A DNA stretch of 64,000 nucleotides from Candidatus Competibacteraceae bacterium (GTDB taxonomy: Bacteria > Pseudomonadota > Gammaproteobacteria > Competibacterales > Competibacteraceae). Each line of letters starts with the position of its first letter. The stretch's first letter is position 1. The notes beneath the pieces are model-generated. The model saw nothing but the letters and a program-made list of their open reading frames with translations. It was not told where the DNA came from and did not search any database. The translations under genes were made by a program, and so were the position numbers. Shown one piece after another: positions 9,424 to 18,121 of the stretch. Where the stretch lies: NCBI GenBank assembly GCA_016712625.1, contig JADJQQ010000001.1:248001-312000 (forward strand), given 5' to 3'.

Positions 9424-10098
9424 TCACAAAGTGGCAGGGGTTGAAGGAGTGAGTGGTTGGTACATCGCCCGGTCACGAATGTAGGCTAGCACCGCTTCCG
9501 GCAACAGGTAGCGGGGCGACTGGCCGCTCGCCAGCAACGCCCGAATCTGGGTGGCCGATATATCCAATTGGGTTACGGCCTGGAACAAAAGGCGGCCAGC
9601 TGGTTGCTGGCGTAGCGCCATGGCGTCTTGGCTAAGATGGGCCGCGACAAACGCTTCTAAAACCGGTGGAAGCGTTTTCGACGACGCCCCAGGACGTTGC
9701 ATGACGATGAGGTGGCTTAGCTCGCTTAAATCCTGCCAGCGATGCCATGTGTGCAATTCCCGAAACGCATCAACGCCAATGATCAGACACAGCGGCGTAT
9801 CACCGAGTTCTTCTCGTAGCGAGGTCAGCGTATCCACCATATAGGATCGGCCTGGCCGGCACAATTCGCGCTCGTCGACGACGAAGCCCGCCTGATCGGC
9901 GGTCGCCAGACGAACCAGTTTCAGCCGTTGGTCGGGCGTGATCGCCGGCGTGGCCCGATGCGCTGGAATCCGGCAGGGAATGAAGCGGATTTCGGCCAGG
10001 GCCAAGGCTTCCAATAATTCCAGCGCCGGGCGCAAATGGCCGTAATGGATCGGATCGAACGTACCGCCCAGAATGCCGATCGGTTTCCGGAGCATCAA
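9424..10098 (-). CDS. nadD: Nicotinate-nucleotide adenylyltransferase
   Basis: Joins nicotinate mononucleotide and ATP to deamido-NAD in NAD synthesis. The nucleotidyltransferase signature GGTFDPIHYGHLR is at about residues 10-23, and the second motif ISATQIRALLASGQS near the C-terminus. The length of 224 residues fits the family (213 in E. coli). The two start methionines are adjacent (10098 and 10095), so either may be used. It lies between proA and rsfS on the same strand with small gaps. Confidence 0.95.
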   Translation of the reverse strand: MMLRKPIGILGGTFDPIHYGHLRPALELLEALALAEIRFIPCRIPAHRATPAITPDQRLKLVRLATADQAGFVVDERELCRPGRSYMVDTLTSLREELGDTPLCLIIGVDAFRELHTWHRWQDLSELSHLIVMQRPGASSKTLPPVLEAFVAAHLSQDAMALRQQPAGRLLFQAVTQLDISATQIRALLASGQSPRYLLPEAVLAYIRDRAMYQPLTPSTPATL

Positions 10099-10143
10099 CC
10101 GCGCCTTCTTTCAAGCGGATGCCGGATTGGCTTCATCGGAACC

Positions 10144-11424
10144 TTAATGGCGGATATGACCATCGCCGAGGACGACGAATTTTAGCGTAGTCAACCCTTC
10201 CACCCCGACCGGCCCCCGGGCGTGCAGTTTGTCGGTGCTGATGCCGATTTCCGCGCCCAGGCCGTATTCGCCGCCGTCGGCGAAACGGGTTGAAGCATTA
10301 ACCATCACCGAGCTGGAATCGACCTCGCGCAGGAAGCGCCGCGCTCGACTGTAATCTTCGGTAACGATGGCGTCGGTGTGGGCCGAACCGTACGCGGCAA
10401 TGTGTTCTATCGCCTCATCGAGATCCCTGACCACCCGGACTGCCAGAATTGGGGCCAGATACTCGGCATGCCAATCCGCTTCCGTGGCGCACTTCACATT
10501 TGCCAACAGATCGCGGGTCCGTTCGCAACCGCGCAATTCCACACCAGCCTCGTGATACATCCGGCCCAAGGTTGGCAAAATTCGCTCAGCGACGCCTTCC
10601 GCCACCAGCAGGGTTTCCATGGTATTGCAAGTTCCATAACGCTGGGTCTTGGCGTTGTAGGCCACCGCAATCGCCTTGTCGAAATCGGCGCGGTCGTCGA
10701 TGTAGACATGACAGACGCCATCCAAATGCTTGATGACCGGCACCCGTGCTTCCCGACTGATCCGTTCGATTAATCCCTTACCGCCGCGCGGCACGATCAC
10801 GTCGACATAGTCCGACAAGCGGATCAATTCACCGACGGCGGCGCGGTCGACGGTGTCGATCACCTGCACCGCATCCGCCGGCAACCCGGCGGCGGCTAAC
10901 CCCTGCTGGACACATGCGGCAATAGCGCGGTTGGAATTAATAGCCTCCGAGCCACCGCGCAGGATCGCCGCATTTCCGGCTTTAAGGCACAGCGCGGCAG
11001 CATCGGCCGTGACGTTCGGGCGCGATTCGTAGATGATGCCGATCACCCCCAATGGCACCCGCATCCGCCCAACCTGAATGCCGGAGGGCCGGTATTTGAG
11101 ATCGGTGATTTCCCCCACCGGATCGGACTGGGCAGCCACTTCCCGCAAGCCTTGCGCCATCCCCCGCACGCCTTTGGCGGTTAGCTCCAGCCGGTCGAGC
11201 AATGCCGCATCAAGGCCGGCCGCTCGGCCCGCAGCCATATCCTGCTGATTCGCCGCGATCAACGATGCCTCGGCGCTTTCAATGGCTGCGGCAATGGCCA
11301 GCAAGGCAGCGTCCTTACTTCGGGTTTCGGCGCGGCCGACGATGCGCGACGCCACGCGGGCGCGCTGGCCAATTTCAACCATATAACGAGCGATGTCGTT
11401 GGAAGTATCCGCGTTTGTGTTCAT
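10144..11424 (-). CDS. proA: Gamma-glutamyl phosphate reductase
   Basis: Second enzyme of proline synthesis; reduces glutamyl 5-phosphate to the semialdehyde with NADPH. The aldehyde-dehydrogenase-like fold is evident from MRVPLGVIGIIYESRPNV, LKAGNAAILRGGSEA, and the catalytic cysteine in RYGTCNTMETLL. From the ATG at 11424 (MNTNADTSND) it has 426 residues; a second candidate start five codons upstream adds MLGKV. proB is not in the window. Its place between holA and nadD is common in gammaproteobacteria. Confidence 0.95.
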   Translation of the reverse strand: MNTNADTSNDIARYMVEIGQRARVASRIVGRAETRSKDAALLAIAAAIESAEASLIAANQQDMAAGRAAGLDAALLDRLELTAKGVRGMAQGLREVAAQSDPVGEITDLKYRPSGIQVGRMRVPLGVIGIIYESRPNVTADAAALCLKAGNAAILRGGSEAINSNRAIAACVQQGLAAAGLPADAVQVIDTVDRAAVGELIRLSDYVDVIVPRGGKGLIERISREARVPVIKHLDGVCHVYIDDRADFDKAIAVAYNAKTQRYGTCNTMETLLVAEGVAERILPTLGRMYHEAGVELRGCERTRDLLANVKCATEADWHAEYLAPILAVRVVRDLDEAIEHIAAYGSAHTDAIVTEDYSRARRFLREVDSSSVMVNASTRFADGGEYGLGAEIGISTDKLHARGPVGVEGLTTLKFVVLGDGHIRH

Positions 11425-11464
11425 TACCTTACCTAGCAACCGCCACGGCGGGCGTCGGATTATT

Positions 11465-12490
11465 TCAAACCTTATCCGGCAGCAACTCCAAACCGGCCAG
11501 CCGCAATCCGTTCGCCAGCAAGCTGTCCCACGGCGAACCGGTATCGACGCCTTTAATCATCCGGTCGGTTTGGGCGCAAGCGCGCAGCAAACGCTGGCAG
11601 TCGGCCAAACTCAAGCGCTGCAAGGCTTGACGGAGCATGGGTTTGCGCTTTTCCCAGACTTTCTGCTCGGCAAGCGCCGCTTCCAGGGATTGGCTCTGGC
11701 TCCTGGCGAACGCCAGCGCCGCCAGCCGACGGATCTCCTGATGCAGCGCCCAATTCGCCAGCAGCGGCTCCACCCCCGTCTCGCGCAAACCCCGCAGAAT
11801 GCGCGCCACCCGCTCCGGCTGTCCGAGCAGGGCGGCGTCCACCCAATCATAGATGCTGTAGCGGGAACTGTCGCCCACCGCCGCCAACACCGCTTCGGCG
11901 CTCAACTCGCGACTGTCGGTCAGCAGTAGCAGCTTCTCGATTTCCTGCGCGGCGGCCAACAGGTTGCCTTCGACCCGCTCGACCAACAGCGCGACCGCTT
12001 CCGTCGCCGGATTAAGACCGCGTTCCCGCAGTCGACGTTCAATCCAGCCCGGCAGTTGCCGGAGTTCGACCGGCAACGCCGCCACAACGATGCCCGCGCC
12101 GTCCACCGCCGTAAACCAACGGCTTTTTTGAATAGTCCAGTCCAGCTTGCCAGCGGTGATCAGCAATACGGTATCTTCTGGGGGCCGAGCGGCATACTCG
12201 CTCAACGCCTGAGCGCCGTGTTCGCCGGGCTTGACATTGCCCATCCGCAGTTCCAACAAACGCTGGTTGGCGAACAGGGAGCGGCTGGCCGCGAGCCGGC
12301 GCAACAGGCTCCAATCGAAACCGGCCTCGACGGTCAAGCATTCCCGCTCGTCAAAGCCTTGCTTTCGGGCCACGCCGCGGATCGCATCGGCGGCTTCCAT
12401 CGCTTGTAATGGCTCTTCACCGAACACCAGATACAGCGGCGCAAGGTTCTTGCGCAAATGCCCAGCCAGCTGGTCAGGACGCAACCTCAA
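11465..12490 (-). CDS. holA: DNA polymerase III delta subunit
   Basis: A 341-residue clamp-loader subunit that opens the beta sliding clamp. The N-terminus (MRLRPDQLAGHLRKNLAPLYLVFGEEPL) and the alternating helices of the AAA+-like fold match HolA; E. coli HolA has 343 residues. The start is a TTG whose last two bases overlap the lptE stop (TTGA), giving translational coupling with the upstream lptE. This overlap recurs in related genomes where leuS-lptE-holA form a unit. Confidence 0.94.
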   Translation of the reverse strand: MRLRPDQLAGHLRKNLAPLYLVFGEEPLQAMEAADAIRGVARKQGFDERECLTVEAGFDWSLLRRLAASRSLFANQRLLELRMGNVKPGEHGAQALSEYAARPPEDTVLLITAGKLDWTIQKSRWFTAVDGAGIVVAALPVELRQLPGWIERRLRERGLNPATEAVALLVERVEGNLLAAAQEIEKLLLLTDSRELSAEAVLAAVGDSSRYSIYDWVDAALLGQPERVARILRGLRETGVEPLLANWALHQEIRRLAALAFARSQSQSLEAALAEQKVWEKRKPMLRQALQRLSLADCQRLLRACAQTDRMIKGVDTGSPWDSLLANGLRLAGLELLPDKV

Positions 12491-12993
12491 GATTTGACCG
12501 CCTGCAACCGGCGTAAGATTTGCCAGGCTAAATCCTCAGCCATGCTGTCCACCAGTGATTCCTGCGCGTTCTCAAACCCAAGCACCCGATTCTCATCGAA
12601 CAACAAGGCGCGGCTGGTGCTAATTCCTTCGGCTGGCAATAGCGTCTTACCACCGGCCAAACGGACATCATAGGTCACGCTGTAGGCCAAGACATATTCG
12701 CGTTTGATGTCGAAACGATCGGCGGCCACCGTGCGCCGACCGCTGTCTTCACTCAAAATAGTGATAATCGCGGTGGCTCGCGATGGATCGCGGGTGATTG
12801 TCACGCTGTTGCTGGCGAGCAGCGATTGGAGTTTTCGGCTCAACGCCCCCGGCGGCATTCCGATGCCCTGTTGGGTTTGTACGTAAGTCACGGCCATTTC
12901 TGGCGGTAGTTGCGCCTGACCGCGTAATTGGAAGCCGCAACCGACCAGCCACGGCATCGCCAATCCTATCCCCCATCGCACTATCCAGCGCAT
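12487..12993 (-). CDS. lptE: LPS-assembly lipoprotein LptE
   Basis: Outer-membrane lipoprotein that plugs the LptD barrel and helps insert lipopolysaccharide. The signal peptide ends in the lipobox LVGC (Cys about residue 19), followed by GFQLRGQAQLPPEM, the conserved start of mature LptE. Length is 168 residues, within the family range (193 in E. coli). It lies between leuS and holA and overlaps holA by 4 bases. Start ATG at 12993 directly precedes an arginine and a hydrophobic core, a normal signal peptide. Confidence 0.92.
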   Translation of the reverse strand: MRWIVRWGIGLAMPWLVGCGFQLRGQAQLPPEMAVTYVQTQQGIGMPPGALSRKLQSLLASNSVTITRDPSRATAIITILSEDSGRRTVAADRFDIKREYVLAYSVTYDVRLAGGKTLLPAEGISTSRALLFDENRVLGFENAQESLVDSMAEDLAWQILRRLQAVKS

Positions 12994-13031
12994 GACAGCC
13001 CCTTTAGCCCTCCCCTAACGTAGAGAGCGGT

Positions 13032-15653
13032 TCAGCACACCAAGTTGACCAGTTTGCCCGGAACAACCACGATCTTTCGAATCGGTCGGCCTTCGACGAA
13101 ACGCTGTACGTTGGGTTCGGTTTGCGCGGCCTGTTCGATCGCACCGCGCTCGGCGTCCACCGGCAGTTCGATCTGGCCGCGCAGCTTGCCGTTGACCTGC
13201 ACCACCAGCGTCACCAACGAGCGCGCCAGCGCCGCCTGATCGGGCGCGGGCCATGCGGCGTTCAACACATCCTCGCCATAGCTCAACTCCCGCCACAAGA
13301 TATGCGTAATGTGCGGAACGATCGGCGACAGCAATCGGAGTAATAAACCCAATCCTTCGCGGCGCACCCCATCCGCCACACCGTTACCTTCGATTCGCGC
13401 CAGCGCATTTAACATCTTCATACCACCGGACACCACGGTATTGAACTGATGGCGGCTAAAATCGAACAAAGCTTGGCGCAAGGCCTCATGGATTTCACGG
13501 CGCGCGGCCCGCAATGGTTCATCCAATACAGCGGCGTCTAGCTGACCCGCGCCACGGATAGCCTCCTGTTGTTCGGCGGCATAAACCCATAGACGCCGCA
13601 GAAAACGATAGGCCCCAGCCACGCCGGTATCCGACCATTCCAGCGCCTGTTCCGGCGGCGCGGCGAACATCATGAACAAGCGCGCGGTGTCCGCGCCGTA
13701 CTGTTCGATTAAGGTTTGCGGGTCCACGCCATTCTTGCGGGACTTGGACATGGTGCCGATCCCGCCGTATTCCACCGGCTGACCGTCCGCGACCGCCGTG
13801 ACGCTCGCCACCCGGCCCTGCTCGTCGCGACTCATTTCCACCTCGGTGGGCGGATAGTAGGTGATGCCGCCTTTTTCACCTTTGCGAAAAAAGATATGGT
13901 TTAGCACCATGCCTTGCGTGAGCAGGTTAGCAAACGGCTCCGATACCTTGGTTAGGCCCAGATCGCGCATCACCTTAGTCCAGAAGCGGGAATACAGTAG
14001 GTGGAGAATGGCGTGCTCGATGCCGCCGATGTACTGATCGACCGGCATCCAGTAATCGGCCCGCGCATCCACCATCGCGTTTGCGCCCGGCGTGCCGTAG
14101 CGGAAGAAATACCAAGACGAATCGACGAAGGTGTCCATGGTGTCGGTCTCCCGACGGGCTGGCTTACCACAGCGTGGACAGGGACAATTCAGGAATTCCA
14201 CATGCTTGTTAAGCGGGTTGCCGGAACCGTCCGGCACCAGATGCTCTGGCAACAGCACCGGCAATTGTTCCTCCGGCACCGGCACCGCGCCGCAGTCCCG
14301 GCAATGAATAATCGGAACCGGCGTACCCCAATAGCGTTGCCGGGAAATACCCCAGTCGCGCAAGCGCCAAATGACCTTTTTCTCACCCAATCCCTTAGCG
14401 TTTAAATCGGTGGCAATAGCGTCCACCGCCCGCTCGAAATCAAGGCCGTCGTACTGGCCGGAGTTGATACATACCCCATGATCGGCATACGCCTCGCGCC
14501 ACGGTAGCAGCGTTTCATCACCGGCGCTGGTGCGAATGACCGGCTTGATCGGCAAGCCAAACTGGTGGGCAAAAGCGAAATCGCGTTCATCGTGGGCGGG
14601 AACCGCCATCACCGCGCCTTCGCCGTAACCCATTAGAACGTAATTGGCCACCCAAAGCGGTAGCTGTTCGCCCGTCAGCGGATGAGTGACCGTCAGGCCA
14701 GTGGGCAGTCCCTTCTTTTCCTGAGTCGCCAACTCGGCCTCGGTCACGCCGCCGCGCCGACATTCCTCGATGAAACCGGTCAATTCCGAATTGTCTTTAG
14801 CGGCGTATAACGCCAGCGGATGTTCGGCGGCCACAGCCACATAGGTTGCGCCGAGCAATGTGTCGGCACGGGTGGTAAAGACCCAGAGGATGCCGGACTC
14901 GCCCTCACCCCCAACCCCCCTCCCGGAGGGCGAGGGGAGATGATAGGGAAAACCGATCCGCACGCCGTGGCTCTTGCCGATCCAATTCTTCTGCATCAAC
15001 TTGACCTGCTCCGGCCAGCCGGGCAATTGGTCGAGTTCCGCCAGCAATTCTTCGGCGTAGCGTGTGATCGCCATGTAATACATGGGGATTTCGCGTTTTT
15101 CCACCAGCGCGCCGGTGCGCCAGCCGCGCCCGTCGATCACCTGTTCGTTGGCCAGTACCGTCTGATCCACCGGGTCCCAATTGACCGTGCCGGTTTTCAG
15201 ATAGGCGATGCCTCGCTCCAACATTCGCAAAAATAGCCACTGGTTCCAGCGGTAATAGTCCGGCTGACAGGTCGCCAGCTCGCGCTCCCAGTCCAGCGCA
15301 AAACCCAGCGACTGGAGCTGCTTTTTCATATAGGCGATGTTGTCGTAAGTCCATTGCGCCGGGGCAACGCCGCCCGCCATCGCCGCATTCTCCGCGGGCA
15401 ATCCAAAGGCATCCCACCCCATCGGCTGTAACACATTTTTGCCAAGCATCCGCTGGTAGCGGGCAATCACATCGCCAATGGTGTAATTGCGCACATGGCC
15501 CATGTGTAGCCGCCCGCTAGGGTAAGGAAACATGCAAAGACAGTAATATTTCTCGCGGCCCGGCTCTTCGCGCGCGGCAAAGGCTCGATGCTGGTCCCAA
15601 TAGCGTTGCGCTTCCGCTTCAATGGCTTGCGGATTGTAAGACTCGGCGATCAC
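13032..15653 (-). CDS. leuS: Leucyl-tRNA synthetase with a repeat-derived insertion in the editing domain
   Basis: Charges tRNA-Leu. Class I motifs are present: HMGHVRNYTIGD near residue 50 and MSKSRKNGVDP (KMSKS) in the C-terminal half; the CP1 editing domain lies between them with WRLRDWGISRQRYWG further on. Length is 873, about 13 more than E. coli. The excess is at residues about 238-252, where PSPSGRGVGGEGE interrupts the start of the editing domain between GFPYHL and WVFTTRADTLLGATY. The DNA there (14899-14943) is a C-rich palindromic sequence like a dispersed intergenic repeat. Start is GTG (VIAESYNPQAIE, read as Met). First gene of the long minus-strand run; purM diverges from it. Confidence 0.97.
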   Translation of the reverse strand: MIAESYNPQAIEAEAQRYWDQHRAFAAREEPGREKYYCLCMFPYPSGRLHMGHVRNYTIGDVIARYQRMLGKNVLQPMGWDAFGLPAENAAMAGGVAPAQWTYDNIAYMKKQLQSLGFALDWERELATCQPDYYRWNQWLFLRMLERGIAYLKTGTVNWDPVDQTVLANEQVIDGRGWRTGALVEKREIPMYYMAITRYAEELLAELDQLPGWPEQVKLMQKNWIGKSHGVRIGFPYHLPSPSGRGVGGEGESGILWVFTTRADTLLGATYVAVAAEHPLALYAAKDNSELTGFIEECRRGGVTEAELATQEKKGLPTGLTVTHPLTGEQLPLWVANYVLMGYGEGAVMAVPAHDERDFAFAHQFGLPIKPVIRTSAGDETLLPWREAYADHGVCINSGQYDGLDFERAVDAIATDLNAKGLGEKKVIWRLRDWGISRQRYWGTPVPIIHCRDCGAVPVPEEQLPVLLPEHLVPDGSGNPLNKHVEFLNCPCPRCGKPARRETDTMDTFVDSSWYFFRYGTPGANAMVDARADYWMPVDQYIGGIEHAILHLLYSRFWTKVMRDLGLTKVSEPFANLLTQGMVLNHIFFRKGEKGGITYYPPTEVEMSRDEQGRVASVTAVADGQPVEYGGIGTMSKSRKNGVDPQTLIEQYGADTARLFMMFAAPPEQALEWSDTGVAGAYRFLRRLWVYAAEQQEAIRGAGQLDAAVLDEPLRAARREIHEALRQALFDFSRHQFNTVVSGGMKMLNALARIEGNGVADGVRREGLGLLLRLLSPIVPHITHILWRELSYGEDVLNAAWPAPDQAALARSLVTLVVQVNGKLRGQIELPVDAERGAIEQAAQTEPNVQRFVEGRPIRKIVVVPGKLVNLVC
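14899..14943. repeat. C-rich palindromic dispersed-type repeat inside leuS
   Basis: The segment ccctcacccccaa...cggagggcgagggga has an inverted core CCCTCC-C-GGAGGG at 14918-14930. Read on the coding strand it gives PSPSGRGVGGEG, a peptide I recall as the translation of a short repeat scattered in many proteobacterial genomes; this recollection was not checked. It is in frame and absent from E. coli LeuRS at this place, so it looks like an insertion. I found no second clear copy in the window. Confidence 0.65.
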
Positions 15654-15745
15654 AGTGATTCCCTGGCTTCAAAACGAAGTGCGGTAAGATAACACAACTT
15701 TAAATCGCGCTGACGCGAACGCAACCGCAAACGAGGCTTCCATCC

Positions 15746-16798
15746 GTGAACGATCAACCATCCCAACGCCCCTCGCTCAGTTACCGCGATGCTGGAGTCG
15801 ACATCGATGCCGGCAACCGGTTGGTGGACCGCATCAAGCCGCACGCGCGGCGCACCCAGCGGCCTGGCGTTCTGGGGGGGCTGGGCGGCTTCGGCGCGCT
15901 GTTCGAATTGCCGCTGGATCGCTATCGGCAACCGGTGCTGGTCTCCGGCACCGATGGCGTTGGCACCAAGCTCAAGCTGGCGCTGGAGTTGAACCGGCAC
16001 GACACCATCGGCATTGATCTGGTGGCGATGTGCGTTAACGATGTGCTGGTGGTCGGGGCCGAACCTTTGTTCTTCCTCGATTATTACGCGACTGGCAAAC
16101 TGAATGTCGAGGTGGCGGCGACCGTAATCAAAGGCATCGCTGACGGCTGCGAGCAGGCTGGCGCGGCGCTGGTCGGTGGAGAAACCGCTGAAATGCCGGG
16201 GATGTATCAGGGCGATGATTATGACTTGGCTGGCTTTTGTGTCGGGGTGGTCGAAAAATCCAAGATTATCGACCCCAACCGGGTTCAGGTCGGCGATGTA
16301 TTGCTCGGCCTGGCTTCTTCCGGACCACACTCCAACGGTTATTCGTTGATCCGGAAAATACTGACGGTCAGCGGCGAGCCGCTCAACCAGCCGCTGGCCA
16401 GCGCCACGCTCAGCGACGCTTTGCTGGCGCCAACCCGGATCTACGTCAAACCAATCCTGCAATTGCTAGCGCAAGTAGACATACACGCCATCGCCCATAT
16501 CACTGGCGGCGGTTTGACCGAAAATCTGCCGCGGGTGCTGCCGGCCAATACCAAGGCGGAAATCAATGTCGCCAGCTGGCGGCGGCCAGCGATTTTTCGG
16601 TGGTTGCAACAGCGGGGTAATGTCAGCGATGCCGAGATGTGGCGCACCTTCAACTGCGGGGTCGGGCTGGTGGTCTGCGTGGCGCCGGATGTGGTCGATA
16701 CCGCGCTTACCCTGCTGCGCGGGACAGGCGAAATGGCCTGGCGCCTGGGCGAAATCACGGCTGGCGAGGGTGAAGCCGTCGTGGAGTTTCCATCATGA
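15746..16798 (+). CDS. purM: Phosphoribosylformylglycinamidine cyclo-ligase (AIR synthetase)
   Basis: Fifth step of purine synthesis, closing the imidazole ring of AIR with ATP. Characteristic motifs are SYRDAGVDIDAGNRLVDRIK, SGTDGVGTKLKLA, CVNDVLVVGAEPLFFLDYY, GGETAEMPGMY and HITGGGLTENLPRVLP. Length 350 fits the family. The start is a GTG at 15746. It diverges from leuS across about 92 bases, so both promoters must lie there. The stop overlaps the purN start (ATGA), a conserved purMN coupling. Confidence 0.97.
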   Translation: MNDQPSQRPSLSYRDAGVDIDAGNRLVDRIKPHARRTQRPGVLGGLGGFGALFELPLDRYRQPVLVSGTDGVGTKLKLALELNRHDTIGIDLVAMCVNDVLVVGAEPLFFLDYYATGKLNVEVAATVIKGIADGCEQAGAALVGGETAEMPGMYQGDDYDLAGFCVGVVEKSKIIDPNRVQVGDVLLGLASSGPHSNGYSLIRKILTVSGEPLNQPLASATLSDALLAPTRIYVKPILQLLAQVDIHAIAHITGGGLTENLPRVLPANTKAEINVASWRRPAIFRWLQQRGNVSDAEMWRTFNCGVGLVVCVAPDVVDTALTLLRGTGEMAWRLGEITAGEGEAVVEFPS

Positions 16799-17463
16799 GG
16801 CAAGCGGAAAAAATCCGCCTGGTGGTATTGATCTCCGGGCGCGGCAGCAACTTGCAAGCAATTTTGGATCAAGCCGCCAGCGGTGAATTGCCAGTCGAAA
16901 TCGCGGCGGTCATCAGCAATCGACCGGGCGTCCTGGGTCTGGACCGCGCGCGGCGCGGCGGCGTTCTCGCCGTGGAGCTCGATCATACGCAGTTCGCCGA
17001 TCGACCCAGCTTTGAAGCGGCCTTGATCGACGCCATCGACCGCCATCAGCCGAATCTCGTGATTTTGGCCGGGTTTATGCGGGTGCTGACCGCGCATTTC
17101 ACCGCGCATTATCGGGGTCGATTGCTCAATATTCACCCGTCTCTGCTGCCGAAATTCCGGGGGCTGCACACCCACGAACGGGCAATCGCTGAAGGAGAAA
17201 CCGAGCACGGCGCGAGTATCCATTTTGTCACCGCCGAGCTGGACGGTGGCCCAGTCATCGTCCAGGCGCGGGTGGCCATACACCCAGGCGATGATCCCGA
17301 CAGGTTGGCGGCCAGAGTGCTGGCGCAGGAACATCGCCTGTATCCCCAAGCGATTCGCTGGTTTGCGGAAGGGCGGCTGCGCCTGGATGGAGAGCGGGTG
17401 CTGTTTGACGGTCAGCCGCTAGACGCGCCCTTGCGGATGGAAAACCTCAGTCCGCGGAACTAA
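16795..17463 (+). CDS. purN: Phosphoribosylglycinamide formyltransferase
   Basis: Transfers a formyl group from 10-formyl-tetrahydrofolate to GAR in purine synthesis. The motif LVVLISGRGSNLQAI is at the N-terminus, and the catalytic Asn-His-Asp set is in LLNIHPSLLPKFRGLHTHERA plus the later ELDGGPVI. Length 222 residues (212 in E. coli). It starts inside the purM stop and ends inside dcd, which comes from the other strand; the two 3' ends overlap by 17 bases. Confidence 0.96.
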   Translation: MRQAEKIRLVVLISGRGSNLQAILDQAASGELPVEIAAVISNRPGVLGLDRARRGGVLAVELDHTQFADRPSFEAALIDAIDRHQPNLVILAGFMRVLTAHFTAHYRGRLLNIHPSLLPKFRGLHTHERAIAEGETEHGASIHFVTAELDGGPVIVQARVAIHPGDDPDRLAARVLAQEHRLYPQAIRWFAEGRLRLDGERVLFDGQPLDAPLRMENLSPRN

Positions 17464-18067
17464 CGCCTTTGGCAACAGGCTCATCGCCGCCGATCCGGCT
17501 TGGCGTGGGGCCGCTTTGGTGCTTGTATTTGGCATCCTGCCGCTTGCGGTAAGGACGCACCGCCGGCCCGGTCAGAGTTTCAAAACTGATCGCGCAGATG
17601 GCCATGCCGGGCCGCAGCGCCAGCGGCAATTTGCCGCTGTTGTAGCACTCCAACACGATAGCGCCGCTCCAGCCGGGATCGATGCGATGGGCGGTGACGT
17701 GAACCATCAGCCCCAAACGAGCGAGGCTAGAACGGCCGTCCAGCCAGCCCACCAGATCGTCGGGCACGGTGATCGTTTCAGCGGTGGCCGCCAGCGCCAG
17801 TTCCCCAGGATGGATGAAGAACGCCTCCTCCGCGCCGATCTTGATCTCCTTGCTCATAATGCGGTTGATAGCCTGATCGACTGCTTCGCGAGGGCCGCTC
17901 AGATCAATATAGGGGGCGGCGTGATCGTTGAACACCCGAAAGCGGTTGCCAAGATGTAAATCCACGCTTACGCCATTGATTCGGCCAGCCATTGGCCGCG
18001 GGTCAATGCGAATCTTTCCTTCGTCCAAACAACGTTCGATATCACGGTCACACAAGCGCACTGGCAT
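17447..18067 (-). CDS. dcd: dCTP deaminase
   Basis: Converts dCTP to dUTP, feeding dTMP synthesis together with Dut (encoded at 60.3 kb). Family motifs are GRINGVSVDLHLGN near residue 30, LDGRSSLARLGL, and the catalytic Glu region TAHRIDPGWSGAIVLE. Length 206 versus 193 in E. coli; the extra residues are a C-terminal basic/Pro tail. GAAGGA precedes the ATG at 18067. A hairpin with T-rich trailer lies just upstream and probably ends transcription of the next gene, so dcd may have its own promoter or depend on read-through. Confidence 0.95.
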   Translation of the reverse strand: MPVRLCDRDIERCLDEGKIRIDPRPMAGRINGVSVDLHLGNRFRVFNDHAAPYIDLSGPREAVDQAINRIMSKEIKIGAEEAFFIHPGELALAATAETITVPDDLVGWLDGRSSLARLGLMVHVTAHRIDPGWSGAIVLECYNSGKLPLALRPGMAICAISFETLTGPAVRPYRKRQDAKYKHQSGPTPSRIGGDEPVAKGVSSAD

Positions 18068-18078
18068 TTTTCCTTCGC

Positions 18079-18107
18079 TGAAAAAGGAAGCGCGGCCGGA
18101 GCCGCGC
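18079..18107 (-). terminator. Probable rho-independent terminator after the small secreted protein gene
   Basis: On the minus strand the sequence GCGCGGC-TCCG-GCCGCGC forms a perfect 7-bp stem (18107-18101 with 18096-18090) and is followed by TTCCTTTTTC. It lies 15 bases after the stop of the 78-residue gene and 12 bases before the dcd start. Confidence 0.6.
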
Positions 18108-18121
18108 CAAGCCTGCTTAAA

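Noticed and set aside
14899..14943. CRISPR-like repeat
   Set aside because: Single copy with no spacer array, in frame within leuS.
15650..16462. 270-codon minus-strand frame
   Set aside because: It lies fully antisense to purM, whose motifs are unmistakable.
16441..17349. 302-codon minus-strand frame
   Set aside because: Antisense to purM/purN; no family motifs.
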